This document shows positions 1 to 10,208 of a stretch of DNA of 64,000 nt, in pieces. The number at the start of each line of letters is the position of its first letter. The first letter of the stretch is position 1. A program made the position numbers and the translations under genes. The notes under the pieces were generated by a model. It ran no database searches and was not told where the DNA came from. It saw only the letters and a list, made by a program, of their open reading frames with translations. Origin of the DNA: an uncultured Oscillibacter sp. (GTDB lineage: Bacteria > Bacillota > Clostridia > Oscillospirales > Oscillospiraceae); contig CAJTZK010000005.1 in NCBI GenBank assembly GCA_910583785.1, positions 8,915 through 72,914 of the forward strand, read 5' to 3'.

Positions 1-2195
<2,195 letters not shown>

Positions 2196-2201
2196 GCGCC
2201 T

Positions 2202-2639
2202 ATGAAGACGGTTACGATCTACACCGACGGGGCCTGCTCCGGGAACCCCGGCCCCGGGGGCTGGGGGGCCATTTTGATGTACGGGGAGCACAAAAAGGAG
2301 CTCTCCGGCGGCGAGGCCCAGACCACCAACAACCGCATGGAGCTCACCGCCGTCATCACCGCCCTGGAGGCCCTGCGGGAGCCCTGCGTGGTGGAGCTGT
2401 GGTCCGACAGCAAATACGTCATCGACGGGCTCAGCAAGGGCTGGGCCAAGGGCTGGCGGGCCAGGGGCTGGGTGAAAGGCGACAAAAAGCCCGCCCTGAA
2501 CCCGGACCTCTGGGGCCGTCTCCTGGACCTGGCGGAAACCCACACCCTGCGCTACCACTGGGTGAAGGGCCACGCGGAAAACGAATTCAACAACCGCTGC
2601 GACGAGCTGGCCGTGGCGGAGAGCCGGAAATTCAAGTGA
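2202..2639 (+). CDS. rnhA: Ribonuclease HI
   Basis: Degrades the RNA strand of RNA-DNA hybrids in the cytoplasm. The 145-residue length is typical. All catalytic residues are visible: Asp9 ([11 protein letters not shown]), Glu47 (NNRMEL), Asp69 (WSDSKYV), His124 (VKGHAEN) and Asp134 (NRCDELA). The basic handle region ([14 protein letters not shown], about residues 83-96) marks the E. coli-like HI class. The start ATG lies 6 bases after the gyrA stop, without a strong ribosome binding site, so translation is probably coupled to gyrA. Confidence 0.95.
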   Translation: MKTVTIYTDGACSGNPGPGGWGAILMYGEHKKELSGGEAQTTNNRMELTAVITALEALREPCVVELWSDSKYVIDGLSKGWAKGWRARGWVKGDKKPALNPDLWGRLLDLAETHTLRYHWVKGHAENEFNNRCDELAVAESRKFK

Positions 2640-2771
2640 GGCTCCAACATTCATAAACTGTTTACAGGAATCTCATAATTTTGCAAAAAGTTTTGGGTAC
2701 AGTAAGAATCAGCAAAGGGTACTCCCAGCCCGATGCGTTTTCTCCCTCCTAAAATAAACACACACGGAAGA

Positions 2772-2795
2772 CGGACCGCCTGGCGGTCCGTTTTT
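2772..2795 (+). terminator. Rho-independent terminator after rnhA
   Basis: Hairpin CGGACCGC / GCGGTCCG with a 3-base loop, followed directly by TTTTT. It closes the gyrA-rnhA transcript. Confidence 0.85.
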
Positions 2796-2835
2796 CGTTG
2801 CCCCCTTATCATTTTTTCGTTGCCCCCTTATCATT
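2796..2835. repeat. Short tandem duplication behind terminator
   Basis: The 18-base unit CGTTGCCCCCTTATCATT occurs twice with a period of 22 bases, starting at 2796 and 2818. It sits between the rnhA terminator and the next gene. Confidence 0.8.
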
Positions 2836-2857
2836 TCCGGGACCGGGCCGATATGGT

Positions 2858-2877
2858 ATTTGTAAAGGAATACAAAT
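2858..2877. promoter_or_regulatory. Inverted repeat upstream of the unknown gene pair
   Basis: Perfect 7-base arms ATTTGTA / TACAAAT separated by AAGGAA, about 40 bases before the 2919 start. It could be an operator or an mRNA hairpin; no binding protein can be assigned from the sequence. Confidence 0.4.
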
Positions 2878-2918
2878 CTGGAAGGTAAAGGAGTACAGAA
2901 AAAAGGAGACACATAAGC

Positions 2919-3587
2919 ATGAGGCTGCAAGGGTACGACCCGGTTTTTGCGAACCGGGCAAGGGGGAGCTCCCCGTCCCGGGGCCGGAGCGCTGGGACAA
3001 GTTTTATGGACCAGCTGAAAAGCGCCGCCGCCCCAGAGAAGGCGGCGGATTCCCTGGACCTGACGAAAACCGGTGAAGGACTGCGGGACCTCCTCCACAA
3101 GCTGACCCCCGGGTCCAGGGACGTGCTGGACCGGATGGAGGCGGGGAAGAAGGACATTTCCCAGGAGGAGTGGACCGGACTCTGCAAGGAGCTGGAGGCC
3201 CTGGGGGCCATCTCCAAGGACGACTTCCAGTACACCCAGGCCGGGTGGCGCGTGATTCCCCTGGGCTATTGGGGCGAGGACGGGGAGTTCGTCAGGTATG
3301 ACACGGTCTCCATCATGAAGAACAAGCTGCCGGACGTGGGGCACAGCCGGGGAGGACAGTGGATCTGCCCGGACGAGTATGATTGGAAGGGAGACCCCCT
3401 GGCCTATCTGGACAACTGGATGAAGTCCCTCTACAGTTGGCGCAGCGACATGGCCCGGGCGCGGAAGGAGGACGGGTCTCCCAAATACAGCGACTTCTCT
3501 CCCATTACCGACCAGATCAATTCCTGCCAAAAGGTCACGGACCTGGTCCGGGCGCTGTGGAAGTGCGAAGAGGGGGCGGGCCTGTGA
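2919..3587 (+). CDS. Unknown protein, first of a coupled paralogous pair
   Basis: 222 residues, family not recognised, with no signal peptide or membrane segment. The start is supported by AAAGGAG ten bases upstream. The N-terminal 35 residues are Arg/Ser-rich and probably disordered. From about residue 60 the protein aligns with its downstream neighbour: LTPGSRDVLDRM, ISQEEWTGLCKELEALGAIS, PLG, then GDPLAYLDNWMKSL, and near the C-terminus DGSPKYSDFSPITDQINSC. The shared blocks look like a small helical domain with a Trp/Leu-rich core. Its TGA overlaps the GTG of the next gene, so the two proteins are probably made in fixed proportion and may form a heterodimer (inference). Confidence 0.75.
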   Translation: MRLQGYDPVFANRARGSSPSRGRSAGTSFMDQLKSAAAPEKAADSLDLTKTGEGLRDLLHKLTPGSRDVLDRMEAGKKDISQEEWTGLCKELEALGAISKDDFQYTQAGWRVIPLGYWGEDGEFVRYDTVSIMKNKLPDVGHSRGGQWICPDEYDWKGDPLAYLDNWMKSLYSWRSDMARARKEDGSPKYSDFSPITDQINSCQKVTDLVRALWKCEEGAGL

Positions 3588-4165
3588 ACAGCGGAGTCAA
3601 TTACATTGTCAACAACACCGGCGTCCCCTCCTCGGAATGGGGAAAGTACAAACCAGCGGGGGTGAACCCTGACGGGCCCTCAGTGGACTTCTCGGACCTC
3701 CTCTCCGGCAAAAACCAGGAAATCGTCTCCAAGCTCACCGACGGGGCGAAGAAGACTTTACAGCGGCTGAAGGCCAATCCCAATTTCATTTCCAAGCGGG
3801 ACTGGATGGACCTGACTCACGAGCTGAACGCCATGGGGGCCATCAGCGACTTGGATTACCAGGGGACCGACATGATGTTTCACTTGGTACCTCTGGGAAG
3901 TGTGGACAATCCCTATCCCACCTCGGCGGACATGCGGGACACCCTGAACCAGATCAACCGCTGGCCGGGGAATCCCTTAGACTACTTGGACCAGTGGGCC
4001 TTTTCCCTGAAAAAATGGGGGGCGGAGCTGTCCTGGGAGCGGAATCCCGATGGTACGCCCAAATACAAGGACCTCTCCCCGATTTACGATCAGGCCTCCG
4101 CCTGCGGCCGGGTGTCCAACCTGATCAAGGGCCTGCTGGCGGCGGATATCTTTGCCTCCCGGTGA
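3584..4165 (+). CDS. Unknown protein, second of the coupled paralogous pair
   Basis: 193 residues starting at GTG 3584, which overlaps the upstream TGA by four bases (GTGA); an AGAGGGGG run supplies the ribosome binding site. An open frame continues upstream but would overlap the previous gene by 200 bases. Blocks shared with the neighbour are LTDGAKKTLQRLKA, ISKRDWMDLTHELNAMGAIS, PLGSVDNPYP, GNPLDYLDQWAFSLKKW and DGTPKYKDLSPIYDQASACG. There is no signal peptide and no recognised domain. The pair has its own terminator downstream and forms a self-contained two-gene unit. Confidence 0.75.
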   Translation: MNSGVNYIVNNTGVPSSEWGKYKPAGVNPDGPSVDFSDLLSGKNQEIVSKLTDGAKKTLQRLKANPNFISKRDWMDLTHELNAMGAISDLDYQGTDMMFHLVPLGSVDNPYPTSADMRDTLNQINRWPGNPLDYLDQWAFSLKKWGAELSWERNPDGTPKYKDLSPIYDQASACGRVSNLIKGLLAADIFASR

Positions 4166-4191
4166 GGGGGGCGGCTTTGCTTTCATAAACG

Positions 4192-4222
4192 GCGGGACGG
4201 CCTTGCGCCGTCCCGCTTTTTT
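4192..4222 (+). terminator. Rho-independent terminator of the unknown gene pair
   Basis: Ten-base perfect stem GCGGGACGGC / GCCGTCCCGC with a 5-base loop, followed by six T. Confidence 0.9.
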
Positions 4223-4296
4223 GTCCCCCCTTGCTAAACCCGGACAAACAGTATAAAATAGACCCGTCAACAATTCCATGCGGGAGGTTTGAAAGT

Positions 4297-6210
4297 ATGA
4301 AGGATGGATTTATCAGCGTGGCCTGCGGCGCGCCCAAGCTGCGCCTGGCGGACTGCGCCTACAACGCCGAGCAGACCTTTCAGATGATGCGCTCCGCCGA
4401 GAAGGCGGGGGTCAAGGTCCTGGTCCTGCCGGAGCTGGGGCTGACGGGCTACACCTGCGGCGATCTCTTCTATCAGGAGGCCCTCCTGCGGGAGGCGGAG
4501 GAGGGATTGAAAACCGTGCTGGAGGCCACGCGGAACCTGGAAGTGGTGGCGGCGGTGGGAATGCCCCTGCGAGTCCATAACGAATTGTATAATTGCGCCG
4601 TTATAATACAAAAAGGGAGGATTCTGGGCGTGGTTCCCAAGACCCATCTGCCCAATTACGGCGAGTTTTACGAAAAGCGCTGGTTCGCCCCGGCCCCGGC
4701 AGAGGCGGAGAGCCTGCCCCTGCTGGGCCAGGAGTTCGTCCCCTTCGGGGCGGGCCAGGTCTTCCGGTGCGAAAACGTGCCGGGCCTGGTGCTGGGCTTT
4801 GAGATCTGCGAGGACCTCTGGTCCCCGGACTCCCCCTCCGTCCGGATGGCCAAGGACGGGGCCGCCATCATCGGCAATCTCTCCGCCAGCAACGACGTGG
4901 TGGGCAAGGACGCCTACCGCCGCCAGCTGGTGACCATGCAGAGCGCCAAGCTCCTCTGCGGCTATGTCTACGCCAGCGCCGGGGCGGGGGAGTCCACCTC
5001 GGATCTGGTCTTCGGGGCCCACCAGATGATCGCGGAAAACGGGGCCCTGCTTGCGGAGCGCCGCTTTGAAGGGGGGCTGCTGGTGTCGGAAATCGACGTT
5101 CAGCGCCTGGCCTGCGAGCGCCGGCGGACCCAGTCCCTGGGGGAGGGCTCCGGAAACGAGGGGTGCGGGGAGACCTTCACCCTGACGGAGGGCAAAACCA
5201 AGCTCACCCGCCACGTCTCCCCCATGCCCTTCGTCCCCGAGGGGAAAGAAGACCGGGACGAGCGGTGCCGGGAAATCCTCCTCCTGGCCTCCCTGGGCCT
5301 CAGGCGGCGCTTGGAGCACACCGGGGCGAAGTGCGCCGTGGTGGGCCTCTCCGGCGGGCTGGATTCCACTCTGGCGGTGCTGATTACCGGCCTTGCCATG
5401 AAGATGATGGACCGGCCCCTGTCGGACATCATCGCCGTTACCATGCCCTGCTTCGGCACCACGGACCGGACGCGGAACAACGCCGTCCTCCTGGCGGAGC
5501 AGATGGGGGCCGCCCTGCGGACCGTGGACATCTCCCAGAGCGTCCGCAGCCACTTCCGGGACATCGGCCACGACCCGGAGGACCATTCCGTCACCTATGA
5601 AAACGCCCAGGCCCGGGAGCGGACCCAGGTGCTCATGGACATCGCCAACGAGCACGGCGGCCTGGTCATCGGCACCGGGGACCTCAGCGAGCTGGCCCTG
5701 GGCTGGTGTACCTACAACGGGGACCACATGAGCATGTACGGGGTCAACGCCTCCATCCCCAAGACCCTGGTGCGGCATTTGGTGGGCTACCTCTCCCGGG
5801 ATGGGGAGGAGCCGGAGCTCCACGACGTGCTGGAGGACATCCTGGATACCCCCGTCTCCCCGGAGCTTCTGCCCGCCGTAAAGGGGGAAATCTCCCAGCG
5901 GACGGAGGACCTGGTGGGGCCCTATGAGCTTCACGACTTTTTCCTGTATTATATCATCCGCTGGGGCTTTGCCCCGGGGAAGGTCTTCCGCCTGGCCCAG
6001 CACTCCCTGGGGCGGAAGTACAGCCGGGAGGTCATCCTGAAATGGCTGAAGGCCTTCTACCGCCGCTTCTTCACCCAGCAGTTCAAGCGGAACTGCCTCC
6101 CCGACGGGCCGAAGGTCGGCACCGTGTCCCTGTCCCCCCGTGGCGACTGGCGGATGCCCAGCGACGCGCATGCCGCCGTGTGGCTGGCGGAAGTGGAGGC
6201 GCTGAAATGA
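4297..6210 (+). CDS. nadE: Glutamine-dependent NAD+ synthase
   Basis: Last step of NAD synthesis: amidates nicotinate adenine dinucleotide with ammonia from glutamine. 637 residues from ATG 4297, chosen because GGGAGG lies 10 bases upstream; an in-frame ATG 22 codons earlier lacks a binding site. The N-terminal nitrilase-type glutaminase domain shows the Glu ([16 protein letters not shown]), Lys ([17 protein letters not shown]) and Cys ([13 protein letters not shown]) of the triad. The C-terminal synthetase carries the ATP-binding loop [13 protein letters not shown] and [13 protein letters not shown] weak -10-like TATAAA is present upstream. The last 20 codons are duplicated downstream (see repeat at 6149-6416). 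Confidence 0.95.
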   Translation: MKDGFISVACGAPKLRLADCAYNAEQTFQMMRSAEKAGVKVLVLPELGLTGYTCGDLFYQEALLREAEEGLKTVLEATRNLEVVAAVGMPLRVHNELYNCAVIIQKGRILGVVPKTHLPNYGEFYEKRWFAPAPAEAESLPLLGQEFVPFGAGQVFRCENVPGLVLGFEICEDLWSPDSPSVRMAKDGAAIIGNLSASNDVVGKDAYRRQLVTMQSAKLLCGYVYASAGAGESTSDLVFGAHQMIAENGALLAERRFEGGLLVSEIDVQRLACERRRTQSLGEGSGNEGCGETFTLTEGKTKLTRHVSPMPFVPEGKEDRDERCREILLLASLGLRRRLEHTGAKCAVVGLSGGLDSTLAVLITGLAMKMMDRPLSDIIAVTMPCFGTTDRTRNNAVLLAEQMGAALRTVDISQSVRSHFRDIGHDPEDHSVTYENAQARERTQVLMDIANEHGGLVIGTGDLSELALGWCTYNGDHMSMYGVNASIPKTLVRHLVGYLSRDGEEPELHDVLEDILDTPVSPELLPAVKGEISQRTEDLVGPYELHDFFLYYIIRWGFAPGKVFRLAQHSLGRKYSREVILKWLKAFYRRFFTQQFKRNCLPDGPKVGTVSLSPRGDWRMPSDAHAAVWLAEVEALK

Positions 6211-6416
6211 GAGAAAATGAGAAGCCAGTCGCCCATAAGGGGCCCCCGCTCGAACCCAGCGAAGCGGTTCGAGTGGGGAGAGGAGGAAGGAATGGAGCGT
6301 GCGGAGTCCTCGCCGGAAGGCGGGGACGGAGCAGAGCGGAATTTCTTCCGACGAGGCGGATGCCCAGCGACGCGCATGCCGCCGTGTGGCTTGCCGAGGT
6401 GGAGGCCCTGTCATGA
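6149..6416. repeat. Duplicated nadE 3' end flanking an inserted intergenic repeat
   Basis: The last 62 bases of nadE (6149-6210) recur at 6355-6416. The first 37 bases are identical and about five changes follow. The second copy still reads [23 protein letters not shown] codons and ends in ATGA, overlapping the start of the GH3 gene. The 144 bases between the copies hold a family A repeat. The simplest reading is that nadE and the GH3 gene originally overlapped by ATGA, and the repeat entered with a target-site-like duplication that kept nadE intact. Confidence 0.8.
6240..6354 (-). repeat. Interspersed repeat family A, copy 1 (inverted)
   Basis: Shares long blocks with copies at 14032, 16925 and 25547: GGGGAGAGGAGGAAGGAATGGAG, here 6273-6295 (key part GAGAGGAGGAAGG), CGGAGTCCTCGCC, GGCGGGGACG and GAGCGGAATTTCTTC. 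The end hairpin arms vary between copies (here CTCGAAC...GTTCGAG). No protein is encoded. Confidence 0.8.
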
Positions 6417-7663
6417 AAAGACGGTTGTTCGCCGCCCTGCTCTTCATGCTCCTCCTCACCGGCTGCGGCGGAAAGACGGTGCCCCCGCCCCCGGAGGAGC
6501 CGGACATCCCCCCGGCGGAGGCCCCGGAAGCCCCGCCGGAGGAGCCCCAGGAGCCGGAACCCCCGGAGGACCCTGAGGAGGCCGCCCTGCTGGCCCTTTT
6601 GGAGGACATGACCCTGGAGGAGAAAACGGGCCAGCTCTTTTTCGTCCGCTGTCCGGCGGAAAACGCCCTGGAGGACGTGACCACCTATCACCTGGGGGGC
6701 TACCTCCTCTTCGGCCGGGACACCCAGGACAAGACCGCCAATGATTTGATCCAGACCATCGCCTCCTGGCAGACCCAGGCGGCGGAGTACGACACGGGGA
6801 TCCCCCTGCTCATCGGCGTGGACGAGGAGGGGGGCACCGTGGTCCGGGTCAGCTCCAACCCCAAGCTGCGGAGCAGAAAATTCTCCAGCCCCGGCAAGCT
6901 CTGGAAGGAGGGTTTGGACGCCCTGCTCCGAGAGACCCGGGAGAAGTCCATCCTTCTGAAGAGCTTGGGTTTCAATGTGAACTTGGCTCCGGTGGCGGAC
7001 GTGTCCACCAACTCCGGCGACTTCATCTATGATCGGACCACCGGCATGGACGCGGAGGAGACTGCGGATTATACCGCCCGGGTGACGGAGGCCCAGTCCT
7101 TCTATGGCCTGGGCAGCGTCTTGAAGCACTTCCCCGGCTATGGGAACAACAAAGATACTCACACCGGCGTAGCCGTAGATGAACGGTCTATGGAGACGTT
7201 TCTGGAGCAGGATTTTCTCCCTTTTCAGGCGGGTATCGCTGTGGAGGAGACGGTCTGGCCCTCCGGTGAGCTCCGCCGCCTCCGGCCCGCCGTGCTGGTG
7301 AGCCACAACATCGTAAACTGCATGGACCCGAATCTCCCCGCGTCGCTGTCCCCGGAGGTCCACCGGATTCTCCGGGAGGACCTGGGCTTTGACGGCGTGG
7401 TCATGACGGACGATTTGGCCATGGACGCGGTAAAGGCCTACGCGGCGGAGGGGAACGTGGCGGTGATGTCCATCCAGGCCGGGAACGACCTGGTGGTCAC
7501 CACGGATTACCGGACCCAGATTCCCCGGGTCATCCAGGCCGTGAGGGACGGCGCGCTGGAGGAGGAGGCTGTGGACGCGGCCTGTCTCCGGGTGCTCCGG
7601 TGGAAGCTGGAGCTGGGCCTTTTGGAGCGGACGGAGGAGGGGACCCTGGGACCCGCCCTCTGA
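6413..7663 (+). CDS. Glycoside hydrolase family 3 lipoprotein (beta-N-acetylhexosaminidase-like)
   Basis: Secreted, lipid-anchored GH3 enzyme related to NagZ, expected to remove beta-linked N-acetylglucosamine from cell-wall or glycan fragments. 416 residues from ATG 6413. The signal peptide MKRRLFAALLFMLLL is followed by lipobox LTGC (Cys18) and a Pro/Glu-rich linker to about residue 55. The GH3 barrel shows GVDEEGG (near 140), LAPVADV, KHFPGYGNNKDTHTG (the His-containing loop typical of NagZ-like enzymes) and the nucleophile motif GVVMTDDLAMDAV. There is no separate ribosome binding site; the start overlaps the remnant nadE end (ATGA), consistent with former translational coupling. Confidence 0.9.
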   Translation: MKRRLFAALLFMLLLTGCGGKTVPPPPEEPDIPPAEAPEAPPEEPQEPEPPEDPEEAALLALLEDMTLEEKTGQLFFVRCPAENALEDVTTYHLGGYLLFGRDTQDKTANDLIQTIASWQTQAAEYDTGIPLLIGVDEEGGTVVRVSSNPKLRSRKFSSPGKLWKEGLDALLRETREKSILLKSLGFNVNLAPVADVSTNSGDFIYDRTTGMDAEETADYTARVTEAQSFYGLGSVLKHFPGYGNNKDTHTGVAVDERSMETFLEQDFLPFQAGIAVEETVWPSGELRRLRPAVLVSHNIVNCMDPNLPASLSPEVHRILREDLGFDGVVMTDDLAMDAVKAYAAEGNVAVMSIQAGNDLVVTTDYRTQIPRVIQAVRDGALEEEAVDAACLRVLRWKLELGLLERTEEGTLGPAL

Positions 7664-7682
7664 CGGGGAGAGGAGCGTGTTT

Positions 7683-8648
7683 ATGAAAGAGAGGAGCGCA
7701 GTTTTAAAGCACGGATTGCTTTTGTTCCTGCTGGCGGCGGCCCTGCTGACGGTCCCGGTGCTGGCGGACATGGGCCCCAAGCCCCAGCTCACCGTCCGGG
7801 TGGAGAACGACCCGGAGGAGCTCTATCACCTGGACCTCCTGGAGGAGGGGGAGCCCTATCCATACCCGGATCAGGTGCCCGGGGGATTGAAGGGCAATTA
7901 CGGGGAGGAGCTGGAGACCCTGGACCAGGACCTTCTGGCGGCGTTCACCGCCGCCGTGCCGGAGGGCTGGCACGCCTGCGTGGCCCAGGGCGATCTGGTG
8001 TGGGGCAGGATTGACAGCCAGGACGGCTGCTTTACATTCAGTTACATGCTGCCAAGCACCTTCCGGATTCTGCTGGTGACAAAATCCGGGGAGACCTTCC
8101 TCTCGGAGCCCATGGAGCGCCAAGCCCTCCAGTGCTCCCTCACCGTGGATTGGGCAACGAAAACCGTGAAAAGCCCGCCCCTTTGGAAGGGGTACATTGT
8201 CCAATTTCTGGCGACGTTCCTGCCTACCCTGGCCATCGAGGGGCTGCTGCTTTTGCTGTTCCGGCTGTGGTCCAAGAGAAATGCCCTGGTATTCCTGGGG
8301 GTGAATCTGCTGACCCAGGGGGGCCTGACCCTGTGGATGAGCGTGGGGGTCGTCCACGGGGGCGCAAACGGAATCTCTATGCTCTCCTCCGACTACTTCT
8401 CTCTTTTTACCAGGATACAGAGTTGGTTGGATTCCCTTTGCTACGAGGCCGAGGGAATCTCCCCCCGGCTGCTCCCGGCGGAGCTCCTGATCCTCCTGGC
8501 AGAAGCGGCGCTGTACATGTGGCTGTTCCGGGACTGCTCCAAAAGAAAGGCGGTTCTCTACGCCCTGGCGGCTAACCTCGCATCCTTCCTGCTGGGGCTG
8601 TATCTGGCGGAGCCGGTCTGGAAGTTTGTCGTGGACACGATGTTATAA
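7683..8648 (+). CDS. Unknown membrane protein with signal peptide
   Basis: 321 residues. ATG 7683 is preferred over GTG 7677 because AGGAG lies at the right distance. An N-terminal signal peptide (LLLFLLAAALLTVPVLA) precedes an extracytoplasmic domain of about 140 residues with no recognised fold. Four hydrophobic helices follow: FLATFLPTLAIEGLLLLLF, ALVFLGVNLLTQGGLTLWM, LLPAELLILLAEAALYMWLF and KAVLYALAANLASFLLGLYL. The gene lies 20 bases after the GH3 gene on the same strand, so it is probably in the same transcript. Function unknown. Confidence 0.75.
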   Translation: MKERSAVLKHGLLLFLLAAALLTVPVLADMGPKPQLTVRVENDPEELYHLDLLEEGEPYPYPDQVPGGLKGNYGEELETLDQDLLAAFTAAVPEGWHACVAQGDLVWGRIDSQDGCFTFSYMLPSTFRILLVTKSGETFLSEPMERQALQCSLTVDWATKTVKSPPLWKGYIVQFLATFLPTLAIEGLLLLLFRLWSKRNALVFLGVNLLTQGGLTLWMSVGVVHGGANGISMLSSDYFSLFTRIQSWLDSLCYEAEGISPRLLPAELLILLAEAALYMWLFRDCSKRKAVLYALAANLASFLLGLYLAEPVWKFVVDTML

Positions 8649-8660
8649 AGAAAGGCGAAT

Positions 8661-9827
8661 GTGAACATGGAAACCCAAAAGCTCTACTATCAGGACCCCA
8701 CTCTCCGGGAGTTCCCCGCCACGGTCCTCTCCTGCGAGTCCGCCGGGGAGGCCTGGAAGGTGGTCCTGGACCAGACGGCCTTCTACCCCGAGGGGGGCGG
8801 ACAGCCCGCCGACCACGGCGTTTTGAAAACCGCCGGAGGGGAAATCGCCGTCACCGATGTCCATGAAAAAAACGGCGCGGTGGTCCACACGTGCGCCGCT
8901 CCGGCGGAACCCGGCACGGTGGTCACCGGGGTTTTGGACTGGGCCCGCCGCTTTGACCACATGCAGCAGCACTCCGGGGAGCACATCCTCAGCGGCATCC
9001 TCTGCCGTCTGTATGACTGTGACAACGTGGGCTTCCACCTGGGGGCGGAAACTGTCACCATTGATTACAACGCGGACATCACCTGGGAACAGGCCCTGGA
9101 GGCGGAGCGGCTGGCGAACGAGGCCGTCTGGGCGGACCGGGAAACTGAAATCTTCTACCCCTCCCCTCAGGAGCTGGCGGCTCTGGACTACCGGAGCAAG
9201 AAGGAGCTCGCCGGCCAGGTCCGCATTGTGGAGTTCCCGGAGGCGGACCGCTGCGCCTGCTGCGGCACCCACGTGGAACGGGCCGGACAGGCGGGCCTGA
9301 TTAAGGTCCTCTCCTGCCAGAAGTTCCGGGAGGGAGTCCGCATGGAAATCCTCTGCGGGGCCCGGGCCCTGCGGTACCTCTCCAGCGTCTACGGCCAGGC
9401 CCGGGCCGTGGGCCAGCGGCTCAGCGTAAAGCCCCTGGAGATTCAGGGGGCGGTGGAGCGGCTGGAAGAAGAGCTCTCCGCCGCCAAGGCCCGCATGGCG
9501 GACCTGGAACAGACGGCCTTTGCCGCCCTGGCCGCCGGGCAGGCGGGGCGGGGGGACGTGCTCCTCTTCCAATCCCCCATGCGCCCGGACAGCCTCCGCC
9601 GTCTGGCGGACGCGGTGGGGAAATCCTGCGGCGGTCTGGCTGCGGTGTTCTCCGGGGAGGGGGACCAGTGGAGCTATGCCCTGGTCCGGGGGGACGGGGC
9701 GGACATCGCCCCCCTGGTGAAGGAGCTGAACGAAACTCTCCATGGCCGGGGCGGAGGCCGGAACGGCTTTGCCCAGGGCAGCGTCCAGGCGGGACGGGGG
9801 GAGATTGAAGCGTTTTTCAGGAGGTGA
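8661..9827 (+). CDS. Alanyl-tRNA editing protein (AlaX, long form)
   Basis: Free-standing homologue of the AlaRS editing domain that hydrolyses Ser- or Gly-tRNA(Ala). 388 residues if GTG 8661 is the start (AAAGG at 5 bases); ATG 8667 is an alternative. The AlaRS-like motif FYPEGGGQPAD lies near residue 42. The zinc site is formed by HMQQHSGEH (about 100-108) and CACCGTHV (about 198-205). A coiled linker (RLEEELSAAKARMADLE) leads to a C-terminal DHHA1-like region containing GRGGGRNGFAQGSVQ, which defines the long AlaX type. Confidence 0.9.
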   Translation: MNMETQKLYYQDPTLREFPATVLSCESAGEAWKVVLDQTAFYPEGGGQPADHGVLKTAGGEIAVTDVHEKNGAVVHTCAAPAEPGTVVTGVLDWARRFDHMQQHSGEHILSGILCRLYDCDNVGFHLGAETVTIDYNADITWEQALEAERLANEAVWADRETEIFYPSPQELAALDYRSKKELAGQVRIVEFPEADRCACCGTHVERAGQAGLIKVLSCQKFREGVRMEILCGARALRYLSSVYGQARAVGQRLSVKPLEIQGAVERLEEELSAAKARMADLEQTAFAALAAGQAGRGDVLLFQSPMRPDSLRRLADAVGKSCGGLAAVFSGEGDQWSYALVRGDGADIAPLVKELNETLHGRGGGRNGFAQGSVQAGRGEIEAFFRR

Positions 9828-9831
9828 CGGG

Positions 9832-10140
9832 ATGCGCTATCTGCTGGCCGAGTGGACCCACCAGGAGGAGGACGAGCCCTATCTCATTTATTCCGAAATG
9901 GACGAAGAGCGCCGGGAGACCCGCCGGGTGGAGTTCTACCGGAACGGGATCACCTTCTCCTACGGCGGGGAGCGGGGAAACGAGGGCGCCCTGCGCCAGG
10001 AGCCCTTTCCGGAGGACCTGCGGGACCTCCAGCCCCCGGAGGGGGAGCTCTCCGCCCGGGAGATTTCCCCGGGGCTGTTCTATGAGATTTGGAACCAGTC
10101 CCAGGAGCGCCCCGACGGGTTTATGGGGATGTTTTTTTGA
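9832..10140 (+). CDS. Small acidic protein, DUF6881-like
   Basis: 102 residues from ATG 9832, with GAGGTGA upstream and only 4 bases after the AlaX gene. The N-terminus (MRYLLAEWTHQEEDEPYLIYSEMDEER) and the following VEFYRNG stretch resemble what I recall of the DUF6881 family: a beta-rich domain with conserved Trp, Pro and Tyr in the first strand and an acidic C-terminal helix. Function unknown. No signal peptide. It is the last gene before a bidirectional terminator. Confidence 0.7.
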   Translation: MRYLLAEWTHQEEDEPYLIYSEMDEERRETRRVEFYRNGITFSYGGERGNEGALRQEPFPEDLRDLQPPEGELSAREISPGLFYEIWNQSQERPDGFMGMFF

Positions 10141-10172
10141 GCATGTTTGATAGTGGGAAGAATAAAGAAGAA

Positions 10173-10199
10173 GGGCGGACCCATGGGTCCGCCCTTTTT
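10173..10199. terminator. Terminator between converging genes
   Basis: GGGCGGACCC / GGGTCCGCCC palindrome around AT, followed by TTTTT on the plus strand and by CTTCTTCTT on the minus strand. It probably serves both converging transcripts. Confidence 0.85.
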
Positions 10200-10208
10200 C
10201 CCTTTTCC

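Noticed and set aside
4267..6684. Long minus-strand open frame opposite nadE
   Set aside because: Shadow frame of nadE; no domain and no ribosome binding site.
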